Numbered from the stretch's first letter, positions 1 to 9,066 are shown. The stretch: 64,000 nucleotides of DNA from Candidatus Coatesiibacteriota bacterium (GCA_016927185.1 JAFGND010000057.1:13388-77387); one strand, 5' to 3'. Numbers and translations are program-made. Notes: generated by a model from the sequence alone, not told the origin.

Positions 1-43
1 CCAGCAGGGTAACTATAGCACAAGAAAGTGAAAGAATCTTCAT
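1..43 (-). CDS. 5' end of a secreted or membrane protein gene (cut by window edge)
   Basis: An ATG at 43 on the minus strand opens a frame that runs to the window edge and reads MKILSLSCAIVTLL, a short basic start followed by a hydrophobic stretch, as in a signal peptide or lipoprotein leader. A GGAG ribosome-binding site lies 5 nt before the ATG. The gene starts 17 nt after the stop of the PadR-type regulator gene and probably shares its transcript, so it is a candidate target of that regulator. Function cannot be judged from 14 codons. Confidence 0.6.
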   Translation of the reverse strand, partial: MKILSLSCAIVTLL

Positions 44-60
44 AATTTCTCCGTTAGTTC

Positions 61-651
61 TCAGGCTTTATGGATATACTGATTCATGTTTTTCATTATT
101 TCATTTGTCTTTCTCAGAAGCACATCCATGATTTCTATTTCTATTTCTATTGGAAGCAAATGAAAATAGTCTGTCTCATTCTTGAGTTTTTCTATTTTCA
201 TTATCAATTTTTCTTTATACTCTGCCATGTCTTTATTCAAATCAGCCAGCATAGAAATACTTTCTTTATTCTTGAAGCAACCCAGGAAATGACTTCCAAT
301 AAGGAATTTAGGGATTGACGGCTTGCTGCCGGTCTTGAAATGCTCTTTGAAAGCCTTTTGCAGCATTTTCTTGCCATTTTTTGTTATCTTGAAAACCTTG
401 CATTCAGGATTGTTTCCTCTTTTCTCCTGATGACCAACAATAGCTCCCATTGAAACCAGCTTGTTAAGAGTTGGATATATCGAAGAGATCTTGATATTTG
501 CCCATTCCAGCAAATCGCATTGAATTATTCTCTTCTTCAGCTCATATCCATGAGCTTCCTTTTCCGAGAGCAGACATAGAATTATAAGAGATGTCTTGTT
601 TTCTGCTTTCAGTTTTTCGAAAAGTACCTTGTCTTTGGGGGATAAAAACAC
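61..651 (-). CDS. PadR family transcriptional regulator
   Basis: A 196-residue protein. Residues about 20-100 form the PadR winged-helix domain: a leading helix with SLIILCLLSEKEAHGYELKK, a recognition region with ISSIYPTLNKL, and a wing with KITKNGKKML. The rest is helical and Lys/Glu-rich, like the dimerising C-terminal helices of larger PadR proteins. PadR proteins repress nearby genes and often respond to a small molecule or stress; the ligand here is unknown. The start is a GTG at 651 preceded by an AGAG purine run; no ATG lies near the conserved domain. A small signal-peptide gene follows 17 nt downstream. The divergent gene is a secreted subtilase, and the gap holds two copies of a 13-bp repeat. 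Confidence 0.85.
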   Translation of the reverse strand: MFLSPKDKVLFEKLKAENKTSLIILCLLSEKEAHGYELKKRIIQCDLLEWANIKISSIYPTLNKLVSMGAIVGHQEKRGNNPECKVFKITKNGKKMLQKAFKEHFKTGSKPSIPKFLIGSHFLGCFKNKESISMLADLNKDMAEYKEKLIMKIEKLKNETDYFHLLPIEIEIEIMDVLLRKTNEIMKNMNQYIHKA

Positions 652-672
652 TTTTACTCTTTAGTTTAAAAA

Positions 673-792
673 AAAATAATTCAATAAGAACTAGTTTTTT
701 TAAGCATAATTTTGTCAAGCTATTAAAATAAAGTTAAAAATGACTTGCCTTGCAAAATAAGTTATCAATTCCATGCAACAAAATAATTCAAT
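673..792. repeat. 13-bp direct repeat pair flanking the PadR/subtilase gap
   Basis: The 13-mer AAAATAATTCAAT occurs at 673-685 and again at 780-792, on the same strand, 107 bp apart. The first copy sits just upstream of the padR start and the second just before the ribosome-binding site of the subtilase gene. The sequence is AT-rich, so chance is possible, but both positions would suit a regulator of the two divergent genes. Confidence 0.35.
713..718 (-). promoter_or_regulatory. TTGACA element upstream of padR
   Basis: TTGACA on the minus strand, 67 nt before the GTG start of padR. It is one of many sense-oriented TTGACA-like boxes found upstream of genes in this window. No good -10 box is seen at 17 nt. 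Confidence 0.3.
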
Positions 793-802
793 GAGGTGTT
801 AA

Positions 803-2824
803 ATGAGATTAGTTCTTATATTGTTACTAATTATAGGATTCCTTTCTGCAGAGGAAATATACAGAAAATCAGCAGGGAACAAAATATCAAAGAACGTGAT
901 GGCTTTCTTCGATAAAGCTCCAGACGATTCATTGAAAGTATGGATTTTGTTTACAGATAAGGGAATGAAAAACGAAATGCAGGTTAAGTCATATCTGGCA
1001 AGCCATTCAGATTTAGTATCAAAGAGATCCCTTGATAGAAGAAAAAGAAGGAAAACCGGAAGCCTGCTAGAATATTGTGATATCCCGGTAAAGAAAGAAT
1101 ATGTCAGTTCCCTGGAACAGATGGGTTTAACAATATGCACCAAATCGAAATGGTTGAATGCAATAAGTACTTACATCAAGAAAAGGGATATTCAGAAGAT
1201 TGCAGAATCAGACTTCGTTTATTCAGTTATAAGGGTAGCAGTCTTCAAGAGGAGGAAAGTCATTCTTGACAAGAAAGGTCTGGGTTATAATGGAGATACT
1301 GATCCGTTCTATGGATATTCTCATTCCCAGATTTACACCATTGGTGTCATGGACGCACATAAATTAGGATTAACAGGCAAGGGTATTCTGATTTGCATGC
1401 TTGATGGTGGTTTCATGCTGGATCATGAATCTTTAAGGCATATAAGCAAGGTAGATGAATATGATTTCATAAACAAAGATAATTTTACCGGTTATGACAA
1501 AACCCAGGATACACAAGGTCAGCCAAGTCACGGGACAATGACATTGTCTACTATAGGAGGTTATGCTCCAGGGAAATTGATAGGACCTGCATATGAAGCA
1601 GATTATCTGCTTTACAAAACAGAAGATGATTCAGATGAAACTGAAATAGAGGAAACATACTGGACTGAGGGTATAGAGAAAGCGGACTCTCTTGGTGCTG
1701 ATATAGTGAATTCGAGTCTCGGTTATAGTAAATGGTACTCCTATGAGGATTTTGATGGTCATACTGCAGTTACAACATTGGCAGCATCAAGGGCGGCACA
1801 GAATGGTATAATTGTCTGTAATTCAATGGGAAACGAAGGAACTTATGATTACGATGAAGGAACCCTGGTAGCACCTGCTGATGCTGACAGCATTTTATCA
1901 CTTGGAGCCATATTCTTTAACGGGCATTTATGTGCTTTTTCATCAACTGGACCTACATATGGTGGTGGAAATTATCCTTCAAGAATAAAGCCGGATCTTG
2001 TTGCTCCTGGCAGCTCGGTTATAGTTGCATATCCTTATACCATTGATGAGTACACTTCTGCTTCAGGAACTTCTTTCTCTTCTCCATTGACGGCAGGAGC
2101 GGTAGCTCTTGTTCTTCAGGCATTTCCTGACATGAAAGTATATGATGTCATAAAATTCATGAAAGATAATGCAGATAAGAGAGTGAAAGACTTCAATCCC
2201 AGCCAGGGAACGCTTCCGAATAATTTCTATGGGTGGGGAATAACTTATCTGGGAAATGCTCTTTCCGGAGGTCGTATTTATGCTTATGCCTATGATGCAA
2301 TAAGCCAGGCACCTCTGGAAAATGTAGAGATAATGATAAGTGGTCCTGAACAGGCAGAAGGGAAGACAAAAAGCAATGGTGGATATTCCGGGAAATTCAC
2401 GAAAGCTGGTACTTATTCAATACAGGCAAGTTTACAGGGATATGAAACTCAATCCAGTTCAGTTTCTTTTAACGGAACAAATGGTGCTGGATGCGATTTC
2501 CCCATGCTGAAGAAAGGATGGAGTTCATCAACAAGATCACTTGGTGCTTTTCCAAATCCAAGCAAGGGAGAAATCTGGTTCGGTTTCGAACTCCTTGAAA
2601 AATCTGAAGTGACAATAAAAATATATAATTCCAATGGTACATTAATAAAGGATATTGTTGTCAAGGATCAGGAAAAGGGCATACATATGAGCACGACATC
2701 AGGTTCAGCTATTTACTGGGACGGCAAGGATAAGAATAACGTAAAAATGGGATCCGGTATTTACTTGTATGTTATAAAGATTGGTGATATAACCGAATCA
2801 GGAAAATTCGCAATTATTCGTTGA
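803..2824 (+). CDS. Secreted subtilisin-like serine peptidase (S8) with C-terminal sorting-type domain
   Basis: A 673-residue exported protease. Residues 1-16 are a signal peptide, followed by a possible propeptide. The catalytic triad is visible: D201 in ICMLDGG, H243 in PSHGTM and S424 in SGTSFSSP. Residues about 490-570 look like a carboxypeptidase-regulatory beta-sandwich (GGRIYAYAYDAISQAPLENV). The last about 95 residues are a FlgD-Ig/type-IX-like C-terminal domain (FPNPSKGE near its start, GSGIYLYVIK near its end), which in FCB bacteria directs secretion or surface anchoring. The ATG at 803 is preceded by GAGGTG. The gene ends with an 11-bp convergent overlap with the next gene. It is divergent from padR. 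Confidence 0.93.
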   Translation: MRLVLILLLIIGFLSAEEIYRKSAGNKISKNVMAFFDKAPDDSLKVWILFTDKGMKNEMQVKSYLASHSDLVSKRSLDRRKRRKTGSLLEYCDIPVKKEYVSSLEQMGLTICTKSKWLNAISTYIKKRDIQKIAESDFVYSVIRVAVFKRRKVILDKKGLGYNGDTDPFYGYSHSQIYTIGVMDAHKLGLTGKGILICMLDGGFMLDHESLRHISKVDEYDFINKDNFTGYDKTQDTQGQPSHGTMTLSTIGGYAPGKLIGPAYEADYLLYKTEDDSDETEIEETYWTEGIEKADSLGADIVNSSLGYSKWYSYEDFDGHTAVTTLAASRAAQNGIIVCNSMGNEGTYDYDEGTLVAPADADSILSLGAIFFNGHLCAFSSTGPTYGGGNYPSRIKPDLVAPGSSVIVAYPYTIDEYTSASGTSFSSPLTAGAVALVLQAFPDMKVYDVIKFMKDNADKRVKDFNPSQGTLPNNFYGWGITYLGNALSGGRIYAYAYDAISQAPLENVEIMISGPEQAEGKTKSNGGYSGKFTKAGTYSIQASLQGYETQSSSVSFNGTNGAGCDFPMLKKGWSSSTRSLGAFPNPSKGEIWFGFELLEKSEVTIKIYNSNGTLIKDIVVKDQEKGIHMSTTSGSAIYWDGKDKNNVKMGSGIYLYVIKIGDITESGKFAIIR

Positions 2825-4454
2825 TAGGTACTGGATTTTGTAGCAGGTAATTGTTGAAATATTCAGCTTTCTTTTTGTATTGAGGGAATCTGGATAGATA
2901 ATTTACAAGTGGTTTTGCTTCTTCAAACTTGCCCTGATTAATATATGCAGTTACTAGATTATTCACTGCAGGAAGGCAGTCAGGATTTTTTTTCAAGATA
3001 TCCTTAAGAACTATTTCTGTCTCATCATATCTGCCTGTCTCAATCAAGATATAACTAAGATTTACTAAAGCTCCGATAGGAGTTTCTTGCTTGAATTTCA
3101 AGATGGATATTGTCTGAAGCATAAAGAATATCAGGGAGCAAGCAAGAAATAGATATTTCCTTCTTGTGAACCACTCTTTAATCAGAAAGAGACCTGAAGA
3201 GCTTAATATAAGAAATGCGGGAACAAGAAGTACCCTGAACCTTGATATTACAAGAAAAACTATTAATGGAAGCAGCAGGAGAAACGCAAGAAGTATTAGC
3301 TGATAAGAATCCTTGAGCCTGTCTCTGTTTTTCCCCCAAAAAACGCTTAATACGCCCAGAACGAAGAAAGGAAAAAGAATTCCCCAGTTCAGGAAAAAAA
3401 TATTCAGTATTCCAAGGTATCTGTTCTTTTCAAGGTACATGTCATAGATTTCACTTGTTTCTATTGGTGAATAAACAAGAATTATTTTCTTCAATTCCAG
3501 TTTGATCCATTTTAATGGTTTTTTTCTAATGAATTCCATGCCTTTTTTCCAGAAAAACTGGTCTGCATCCCAGACGGAAAGCTGCCTTTTTTCATAGGTT
3601 GATGCATAATTAATCATATCCCTGGTTTGCTGCTTCAAATCATCGGAAATTCCAGGGATAGTACAATAAGTTCCCTGGGCATTCTCATTATTACCCATAT
3701 AAAATGTCAGTCCACCATTCGGGGCATTGATTGAAAATCTTCCAGTTTTTATGTAATTATAATATCCAGATGGTATTATAGATATGAAAGTCAATACGAA
3801 TGGCAGGGATTTATGAAGGATCATTTGCAGTTTGCTCCTGTAAGTAGTTTTTTCCAGTAAATAAAGGATCTCAAACACAGCCACTATCAAGATGAACTGA
3901 CTTCTTATCAGTATGCAAAGACCTCCTGCAAATCCCAGTAAAACTGCAAATCTTGCCTGTTTTTCCTTTCTGTACATGTAGAAAAAAAGCAAAAAAACTG
4001 ATAAAAAGAAGACTGCGAAGATTTCAGGGAGTATCTTTGTGATATAAAAAGCATAAGGCATGTAGAAAATGAGAAGCAGAGAAGCAATAAAAGAATGTGT
4101 TTTAGTGAAGATTATACTCCATAATTCATACAAGATCAATACAGTCATTATTGCGATTACTGACTGAAGGAGATAGACATAAATGATGTTTGAGCCTGCG
4201 ATCTTGATGAAGAGTATAAGAATCATTGTATATAATGGGGCATTATAAAAAAAATCTGGAAAAGGTTTATTAAATTGAGCAATATCAACCGCTGTTACCC
4301 AGTAATTCAATGAATCTACAACAGGTATTCTTGAAAATGGAGATTTTGAAATATATTGCTGAAAAAGCATCAGATAGACTATCATTGAAATTATCAAGAG
4401 AATAGCAGAACCATACTTTTCGATGATGTCAGAAAATTCGTCTTTTTTCAGCAT
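2814..4454 (-). CDS. Polytopic membrane glycosyltransferase-like protein (GT39/PMT-type) with TPR tail
   Basis: A 546-residue protein with about 9-10 hydrophobic segments between residues 17 and 450. The first long extracytoplasmic loop carries VVDSLNYW, the acidic position expected in lipid-linked sugar transferases of the ArnT/PMT kind. The last about 85 residues resemble two TPR units (ALVNLSYILIETGRYDETE, AVNNLVTAYINQGKFEEA). It lies 14 nt after the stop of a TPR lipoprotein gene, so the two are probably one transcript and may work together in envelope glycosylation. Substrate unknown. No clear ribosome-binding site is seen, consistent with translational coupling. Confidence 0.7.
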   Translation of the reverse strand: MLKKDEFSDIIEKYGSAILLIISMIVYLMLFQQYISKSPFSRIPVVDSLNYWVTAVDIAQFNKPFPDFFYNAPLYTMILILFIKIAGSNIIYVYLLQSVIAIMTVLILYELWSIIFTKTHSFIASLLLIFYMPYAFYITKILPEIFAVFFLSVFLLFFYMYRKEKQARFAVLLGFAGGLCILIRSQFILIVAVFEILYLLEKTTYRSKLQMILHKSLPFVLTFISIIPSGYYNYIKTGRFSINAPNGGLTFYMGNNENAQGTYCTIPGISDDLKQQTRDMINYASTYEKRQLSVWDADQFFWKKGMEFIRKKPLKWIKLELKKIILVYSPIETSEIYDMYLEKNRYLGILNIFFLNWGILFPFFVLGVLSVFWGKNRDRLKDSYQLILLAFLLLLPLIVFLVISRFRVLLVPAFLILSSSGLFLIKEWFTRRKYLFLACSLIFFMLQTISILKFKQETPIGALVNLSYILIETGRYDETEIVLKDILKKNPDCLPAVNNLVTAYINQGKFEEAKPLVNYLSRFPQYKKKAEYFNNYLLQNPVPINE

Positions 4455-4468
4455 GATTCTGTTAATTT

Positions 4469-5614
4469 TTATTTTACTGAATACTTTATGGGATTTGCAT
4501 CTGGATTTATTTTTTTCATGGCAGCCAGATATTCCTCAGATTTTTCCTTGTTTTTGTTTCTTGTTGAAACCTCATAGAGGACTTGATAGGCAAGCAAATC
4601 TTTTGGATCAATCTTGAGAGCATTTTGAGCATATTGTTCAGCATCCTTCAGATTATTCTCGAAAATACTGCAATGTGCAATTATACTGCTGAGACTTCTC
4701 AGATTGTCATACTTATTCACAAGAGGTTTCAGAATCTCAATTGCATTTGCATATTGCTTTTTTTCCATATAGCATCTTCCTAGAAAAAAATCTGTTTCCG
4801 GAGCAGCATTTTTATCCGCTTTCTTTACTGTCTCAAGATAGGAAAGGGCATCATCCCAGTTTCCAGTTTGTGCCAATGACAATCCTATGTACATCTTCAT
4901 GACAAGATTATCAGGCTTTTTCTTCTCTATCTTCCTCAGGTAGTCCAGTGCTTCTTTATAACTTCCCATTCTATAAAGGACTATACCATAAGCAATCTGA
5001 ATTGAAGTATCTCCAGGAATTAAATCAATAGCCTTCTGATAGTTCTTCCTGGCTTCAACATAATCACCCTTTCTTTCATACACTAATCCCAGCCTTGAAT
5101 AAATCTGACCAAGCCTTACCTGATCAATATCACTTTCTTGCTTCAATGCGTCTTTCAATGATTTTTCAGCCTGGTGAAATTTCTCCCATGAAATGAAGAC
5201 TACTGCTCTTTCATATTCAATTATCCATTTCTTGTTGCCTACTTTTTTCTCGGCAGCTTCAAGTTCATTTAATGCAGACAAGTACTTGTTCTCTTCCCTT
5301 AATACAGTTGCCTTGTTTATATGATAAATTGGATTTGTTGTATCAATCTTCAATGCTTGATCATAATAATCAATAGCATCTTTGTAACGTTTCTGATCAG
5401 CTGAGATATTGCCTAAACCGTTCAGGGCTTTTGCTGACTTCAAATCCGCTTTTAGTGCCTGTTCAAACAATTCTTTCGCTTTGTCAAGGTTTCCATTTTT
5501 ATATTCCTTCAATGCTTCGTCAGAAAGATTTTCTGCTTTTCTTGTATCAGAGCAGGCATAGAACAAAAGCGATAAAATCAACATTATCAAGATTATCAGA
5601 TTGTTGCATTTCAT
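4469..5614 (-). CDS. TPR-repeat lipoprotein
   Basis: A 381-residue protein that begins with a lipoprotein-type signal (hydrophobic core then LFYAC, Cys21). From about residue 30 on it is almost wholly tetratricopeptide repeats, for example ALKEYKNGNLDKAKELFEQA and AIDYYDQALKIDTTNPIYH. Such proteins act as scaffolds at the periplasmic face of a membrane. AAGGA precedes the ATG at 5614. TTGACA lies 59 nt upstream of the start. It is the first gene of a two-gene unit with the membrane glycosyltransferase-like protein. Confidence 0.85.
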   Translation of the reverse strand: MKCNNLIILIMLILSLLFYACSDTRKAENLSDEALKEYKNGNLDKAKELFEQALKADLKSAKALNGLGNISADQKRYKDAIDYYDQALKIDTTNPIYHINKATVLREENKYLSALNELEAAEKKVGNKKWIIEYERAVVFISWEKFHQAEKSLKDALKQESDIDQVRLGQIYSRLGLVYERKGDYVEARKNYQKAIDLIPGDTSIQIAYGIVLYRMGSYKEALDYLRKIEKKKPDNLVMKMYIGLSLAQTGNWDDALSYLETVKKADKNAAPETDFFLGRCYMEKKQYANAIEILKPLVNKYDNLRSLSSIIAHCSIFENNLKDAEQYAQNALKIDPKDLLAYQVLYEVSTRNKNKEKSEEYLAAMKKINPDANPIKYSVK

Positions 5615-5667
5615 CAGATTTTCCTTTCAAGAATTTGTTATGAAAAGCTTTTCAGGCAATAAGTTTT

Positions 5668-5673
5668 TGTCAA
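5668..5673 (-). promoter_or_regulatory. TTGACA element upstream of the TPR lipoprotein gene
   Basis: TTGACA on the minus strand, 59 nt before the start codon, in the divergent gap with the PAP2 gene. It belongs to the group of boxes 55-59 nt upstream of genes that have a ribosome-binding site. Confidence 0.35.
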
Positions 5674-5730
5674 TTTTTTTATTAAGCATTGCAAAAAAAC
5701 GCAAGTTTTATACTCAAGGTTAATAAAGCA

Positions 5731-6612
5731 ATGAATAGAATAATAAAACAACTCATACCATTCGACTATATTGTATTAAGCCATCTATTGATTCTGGTAG
5801 TCTTGCAGATATTGTGGGGTTATATCCATAATACAATATCTCACTTCCTTTATATAAATATCATATTGATCGGTATGATATTTGTTTTCATAAAATCTTA
5901 TAATAAGTGGCACAAGAATCCCGTAATCATTTTTTTCAGATTCTTTTATCCTCCATTATATGTCACCTTTCTATATAAGAATATGAATGATCTGGTTCAT
6001 TTTTTTCATTACAATTCATTTGATTATCTAATAGATAAAATCGACAGATTCTTCTTTTTGGGGTATGCTCCTGTTCTGCTTTTACAGAAGCTGGTTTCAC
6101 CAATATTAACAGAAATAATGCATTTCGGTTATATGTCTTACTATTTTTATATGCCTGTTGTCGCATTCAGTTTATTCTTTTTCAGAAAGGAAGAGTTTCC
6201 CAGATATATTTTCTCAATCATGTGTATGTATGCAGTTTCCTTTTTGATGTTTGCAATCCTGCCAGTACAAAGTCCAAGATTTTTTTATCCTGAGATCTTT
6301 CTTCCTCCACAAAATGGCTACTGGATAAAGCATCTCAATGATATCATAATGGACAATCAGGCATTATGTGGAGGTTCCTTGCCTTCCTCGCATGTCGGTC
6401 TGGCAGTAATTTCTAGCATATTTTATTTCCGGTATAATAAAACATACGGAAGCATTTCAGTATTCTTTACTTTATTGCTATGTATATCAACCATATATGG
6501 AAGATATCACTATTTCAGTGATGTCTTGCTTGGAATTATCATAGGAATTTTGTTCGCATATTTGTCTATAAGATATCATCCAGAAAAAAGCTACAGGATA
6601 AATTATGCTTAG
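5731..6612 (+). CDS. PAP2-superfamily membrane phosphatase
   Basis: A protein of about 293 residues with about six membrane spans. It carries two phosphatase motifs of the PAP2/inositolphosphotransferase type: CGGSLPSSHVGL (the PSSH motif) and GRYHYFSDVLLG (Arg, His and Asp of the C-terminal motif). These enzymes remove or transfer phosphate on lipid phosphates at the membrane. The first motif (KxxxxxxRP) is not evident, which is common in the Aur1-like branch. I place the start at the ATG at 5731, with AAGG before it; the frame is open further upstream through a TTG at 5689. The 3' end overlaps the next gene by 8 nt. Confidence 0.8.
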   Translation: MNRIIKQLIPFDYIVLSHLLILVVLQILWGYIHNTISHFLYINIILIGMIFVFIKSYNKWHKNPVIIFFRFFYPPLYVTFLYKNMNDLVHFFHYNSFDYLIDKIDRFFFLGYAPVLLLQKLVSPILTEIMHFGYMSYYFYMPVVAFSLFFFRKEEFPRYIFSIMCMYAVSFLMFAILPVQSPRFFYPEIFLPPQNGYWIKHLNDIIMDNQALCGGSLPSSHVGLAVISSIFYFRYNKTYGSISVFFTLLLCISTIYGRYHYFSDVLLGIIIGILFAYLSIRYHPEKSYRINYA

Positions 6613-7834
6613 GATAGTAAATGTTATACCAGGCTCAAAAGCTTCAGAATTGGGCTTTGAGAAAGGAGATATAATTCTTTCCATAAATGGTCAATTGGTT
6701 AATGATGTTACTGATTACATAGTATTGAGAGATGCAAGGGAAGTCTGGGAAATATTGAATAGCAGGGATAAATCGGTTTATGAGATTGAAATAGAGAGGG
6801 ATAACAATTTTGGTCTTGAATTTAGTGAACCCAAATGGCATAGATGCACAAATAATTGCGTATTTTGCTTTGTTGATCAGAATCCTCCAGAATTGAGAAA
6901 GACAGTTTATTTCAAGGATGAGGATTTCAGGCTTTCATATCTTACTGGCAGTTATATAACCTTGTCAAATATCTCAAAAAGAAGCTGGGAGAGAATTGTA
7001 TCAGGGCTTTTCTCTCCTTTATATATATCTATTCACTCCCTGAACAGTAATACGAGGCAGAAACTCCTGGGATGTCATGAGAAAATAGATATAAGAGATA
7101 AGCTCATTCAGTTGAAGGAATGCGGGATCAATTTTCATGCCCAGATAGTAGTTGTTCCAGGATATAATGACGGAGATGATCTCAAGGAGACACTAGAAGC
7201 TTGTGCTGAATTTTATCCAAATCTTTGCTCAATTTCTGTAATCCCGGTTGGTCTAACCTGTCATAGGAAGCATTTGGTTGATATCAAACCAGTTGACCAG
7301 AAAACTGCAAAGAGGATAATAATGTATTTGAGAAAGACAGGGGAGGATAATATAAGACGCTTTGGAAAGAGAATTATATTTCCATCGGACGAGATGTTTC
7401 TAATTGCGGGAGAAAAAATACCTGGAAGACATTTTTATGAGGATTTTCCACAATTAGAAAATGGCGTTGGATTGATTTCTGATTTCATGAATTCGAAAAA
7501 ACCAGCAGGGGAGTTTCAGGCATTATTTCTTACAGGAAAAAGCTTTGAACCTTATCTCAAGGACTATCTAAGTAAAGTCAAAGGAGCTTTGGTTCTTTCA
7601 GTAAGGAATAAGACTTTTGGAGATTCCGTAAATGTTGCTGGTCTTTTGACAGGAAAAGACATAATGGATTTTCTTATAAAAATCAAACCAGAAAAGACTG
7701 TTTATATTCCAGATATATGCTTGAATGATGATTATGAATTTCTTGATAATATCAAACTTGTGGATATAGAAAAGAAACTCAATATATCAATCAAGGCAAT
7801 TGACAAGGTTACTTTGGATAGACTATTTAGTTGA
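6605..7834 (+). CDS. PDZ plus radical-SAM-like protein (DUF512 family)
   Basis: A 409-residue protein. Residues 1-60 form a PDZ-like domain (VIPGSKASELGFEKGDIILSIN). A radical SAM cysteine motif follows with C81, C85 and C88 in CTNNCVFCFVDQ. The remainder matches the DUF512 layout (SIHSLN, VVVPGYND, VIPVGLT and the C-terminal SDEMFLIAG region). This family is widespread in Gram-positives and cyanobacteria and has no settled function. Its ATG overlaps the stop of the PAP2 gene (ATGCTTAG), so the two are translationally coupled. Confidence 0.9.
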   Translation: MLRIVNVIPGSKASELGFEKGDIILSINGQLVNDVTDYIVLRDAREVWEILNSRDKSVYEIEIERDNNFGLEFSEPKWHRCTNNCVFCFVDQNPPELRKTVYFKDEDFRLSYLTGSYITLSNISKRSWERIVSGLFSPLYISIHSLNSNTRQKLLGCHEKIDIRDKLIQLKECGINFHAQIVVVPGYNDGDDLKETLEACAEFYPNLCSISVIPVGLTCHRKHLVDIKPVDQKTAKRIIMYLRKTGEDNIRRFGKRIIFPSDEMFLIAGEKIPGRHFYEDFPQLENGVGLISDFMNSKKPAGEFQALFLTGKSFEPYLKDYLSKVKGALVLSVRNKTFGDSVNVAGLLTGKDIMDFLIKIKPEKTVYIPDICLNDDYEFLDNIKLVDIEKKLNISIKAIDKVTLDRLFS

Positions 7835-8444
7835 ATTCCCACTTTACTCTTCCCCATGTTGGAAGAGTGTCAGATCTTGCATTATCCAATCTCTTATCCT
7901 TCCAGACAGAGATATACCAGAGACTGCTCGCATCCTTGACAAGTGTTATTATCATATAACCCTGTGCAGGGATCGTATCATTAGGTGCATACGTAGTCAT
8001 GGGAAAAACAACTCGATACCTTCTGTAAAGAGTTACTGAAGCAGAATATCTTGTAGGATCAGGATTGTTGCTGTCTTCGGTAAAAACTACAGAGATTGTA
8101 TCATTTCCAGATTCAGTACATTTATTGAATAAAGCTGAAGTAATTTCTATCTCCTTATTGAGATCCCATGATTCCGTTCCTGAAGTAAAATCCTGAACAT
8201 CCTTGGCATCAAAATAGAACTTATAATCATCAGATAATGTACTTTGAAAATTTGCTATATTCTTTTCCATCAAGGACCATTGAAGATTGTACAATGCGCT
8301 TTGGGGAGTAGTAGGTTGCTTGTAGTGGCTGGTTTCCCCTGAAGGAGGTTCAGGGTCTCTGGCATCAAAGGGATTCCAGCAGCTGATTACGAAAAGAATA
8401 ATCAGTGGAAAAAAAATGAATATAGCAGATGCTTTTAACTTCAT
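7827..8444 (-). CDS. Lipoprotein of unknown function
   Basis: A 205-residue protein with a lipoprotein leader ending in FVISC (Cys22), then a Pro-rich spacer (DARDPEPPSGE). The mature part looks like an NTF2/SnoaL-like fold: an N-terminal helix (ALYNLQWSLMEKNIANFQSTL) and beta strands ending in SLWYISVWKDKRL. I do not recognise a specific family. The gene starts 7 nt after the stop of the upstream membrane-protein gene, so both are probably one transcript. It overlaps the DUF512 gene by 8 nt at the convergent 3' ends. Confidence 0.75.
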   Translation of the reverse strand: MKLKASAIFIFFPLIILFVISCWNPFDARDPEPPSGETSHYKQPTTPQSALYNLQWSLMEKNIANFQSTLSDDYKFYFDAKDVQDFTSGTESWDLNKEIEITSALFNKCTESGNDTISVVFTEDSNNPDPTRYSASVTLYRRYRVVFPMTTYAPNDTIPAQGYMIITLVKDASSLWYISVWKDKRLDNARSDTLPTWGRVKWEFN

Positions 8445-8451
8445 TTCTGGA

Positions 8452-8976
8452 TTACATTTCTTTTTTATGCATTATCTGAGCCATTGCCAGTTGGAATTCA
8501 TCAGGATTTTTTGTTCCTATAAGAATCCTGTCTTTGTTTTTCAATACCAGCTGCATACCTTCATTGCCACTAACATTATATGCCCTGTTGGATTTGAAGC
8601 CCTTTATTCCCCAACCCCCATATTCCTGGACAGGTTTATAAATCCTTGCCTGATAACTTTCAATCTCCTCTTTTGGTATTTTTCTGAATGAAAGCATGAA
8701 TGGAAAGAACTTAACATAAACTCCATCAGTTCTTACTTCAGTTACCAGTTTGCAGGAAAAAATCAGAAGAGGTTCTCCAATTCCGACAGCTATCATTATA
8801 AGAAGCACATTTAATGGTATGGTTTTGCTGCTTCCTCCAGCAAATCCAAATAGGAATTGCTTAATGAAAATAAGGCTGAAAATTACCAATGGTATGAATA
8901 TAATGGCAATCATCCACAGCTGATTAAACCTCTGTGTTTCAGAATAAAGTGAAGGGTTTTCTAAATCGTATTCCAT
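8452..8976 (-). CDS. Two-span membrane protein, DUF6141-like
   Basis: A 174-residue protein with two N-terminal transmembrane segments (residues about 21-44 and 55-78), then a soluble domain with PVQEYGGWGIKG, AYNVSGNEGMQL and ILIGTKNPDEF. That arrangement recalls the DUF6141 family of small bacterial membrane proteins of unknown function; I make this link from memory of the pattern. No ribosome-binding site precedes the ATG at 8976, and a TTGACT box lies exactly 35 nt upstream of it, so the mRNA could be leaderless. Confidence 0.7.
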   Translation of the reverse strand: MEYDLENPSLYSETQRFNQLWMIAIIFIPLVIFSLIFIKQFLFGFAGGSSKTIPLNVLLIMIAVGIGEPLLIFSCKLVTEVRTDGVYVKFFPFMLSFRKIPKEEIESYQARIYKPVQEYGGWGIKGFKSNRAYNVSGNEGMQLVLKNKDRILIGTKNPDEFQLAMAQIMHKKEM

Positions 8977-9005
8977 AGTTATATGGGAAACTAATGAAGC
9001 TTTTT

Positions 9006-9011
9006 AGTCAA
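9006..9011 (-). promoter_or_regulatory. TTGACT element 35 nt upstream of the DUF6141-like gene
   Basis: TTGACT on the minus strand whose first base is 35 nt before the ATG at 8976. If it is a -35 box, transcription would begin at or next to the start codon. The gene has no ribosome-binding site. Confidence 0.35.
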
Positions 9012-9066
9012 GTAAATATTTTCAGCATTAGTCGAACAGTTAATTGCAGTAATTATTGATTGAAGT

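Noticed and set aside
5689-5730. TTG start for the PAP2 gene
   Set aside because: The extra 14 residues add no family features; the ATG at 5731 has AAGG before it.
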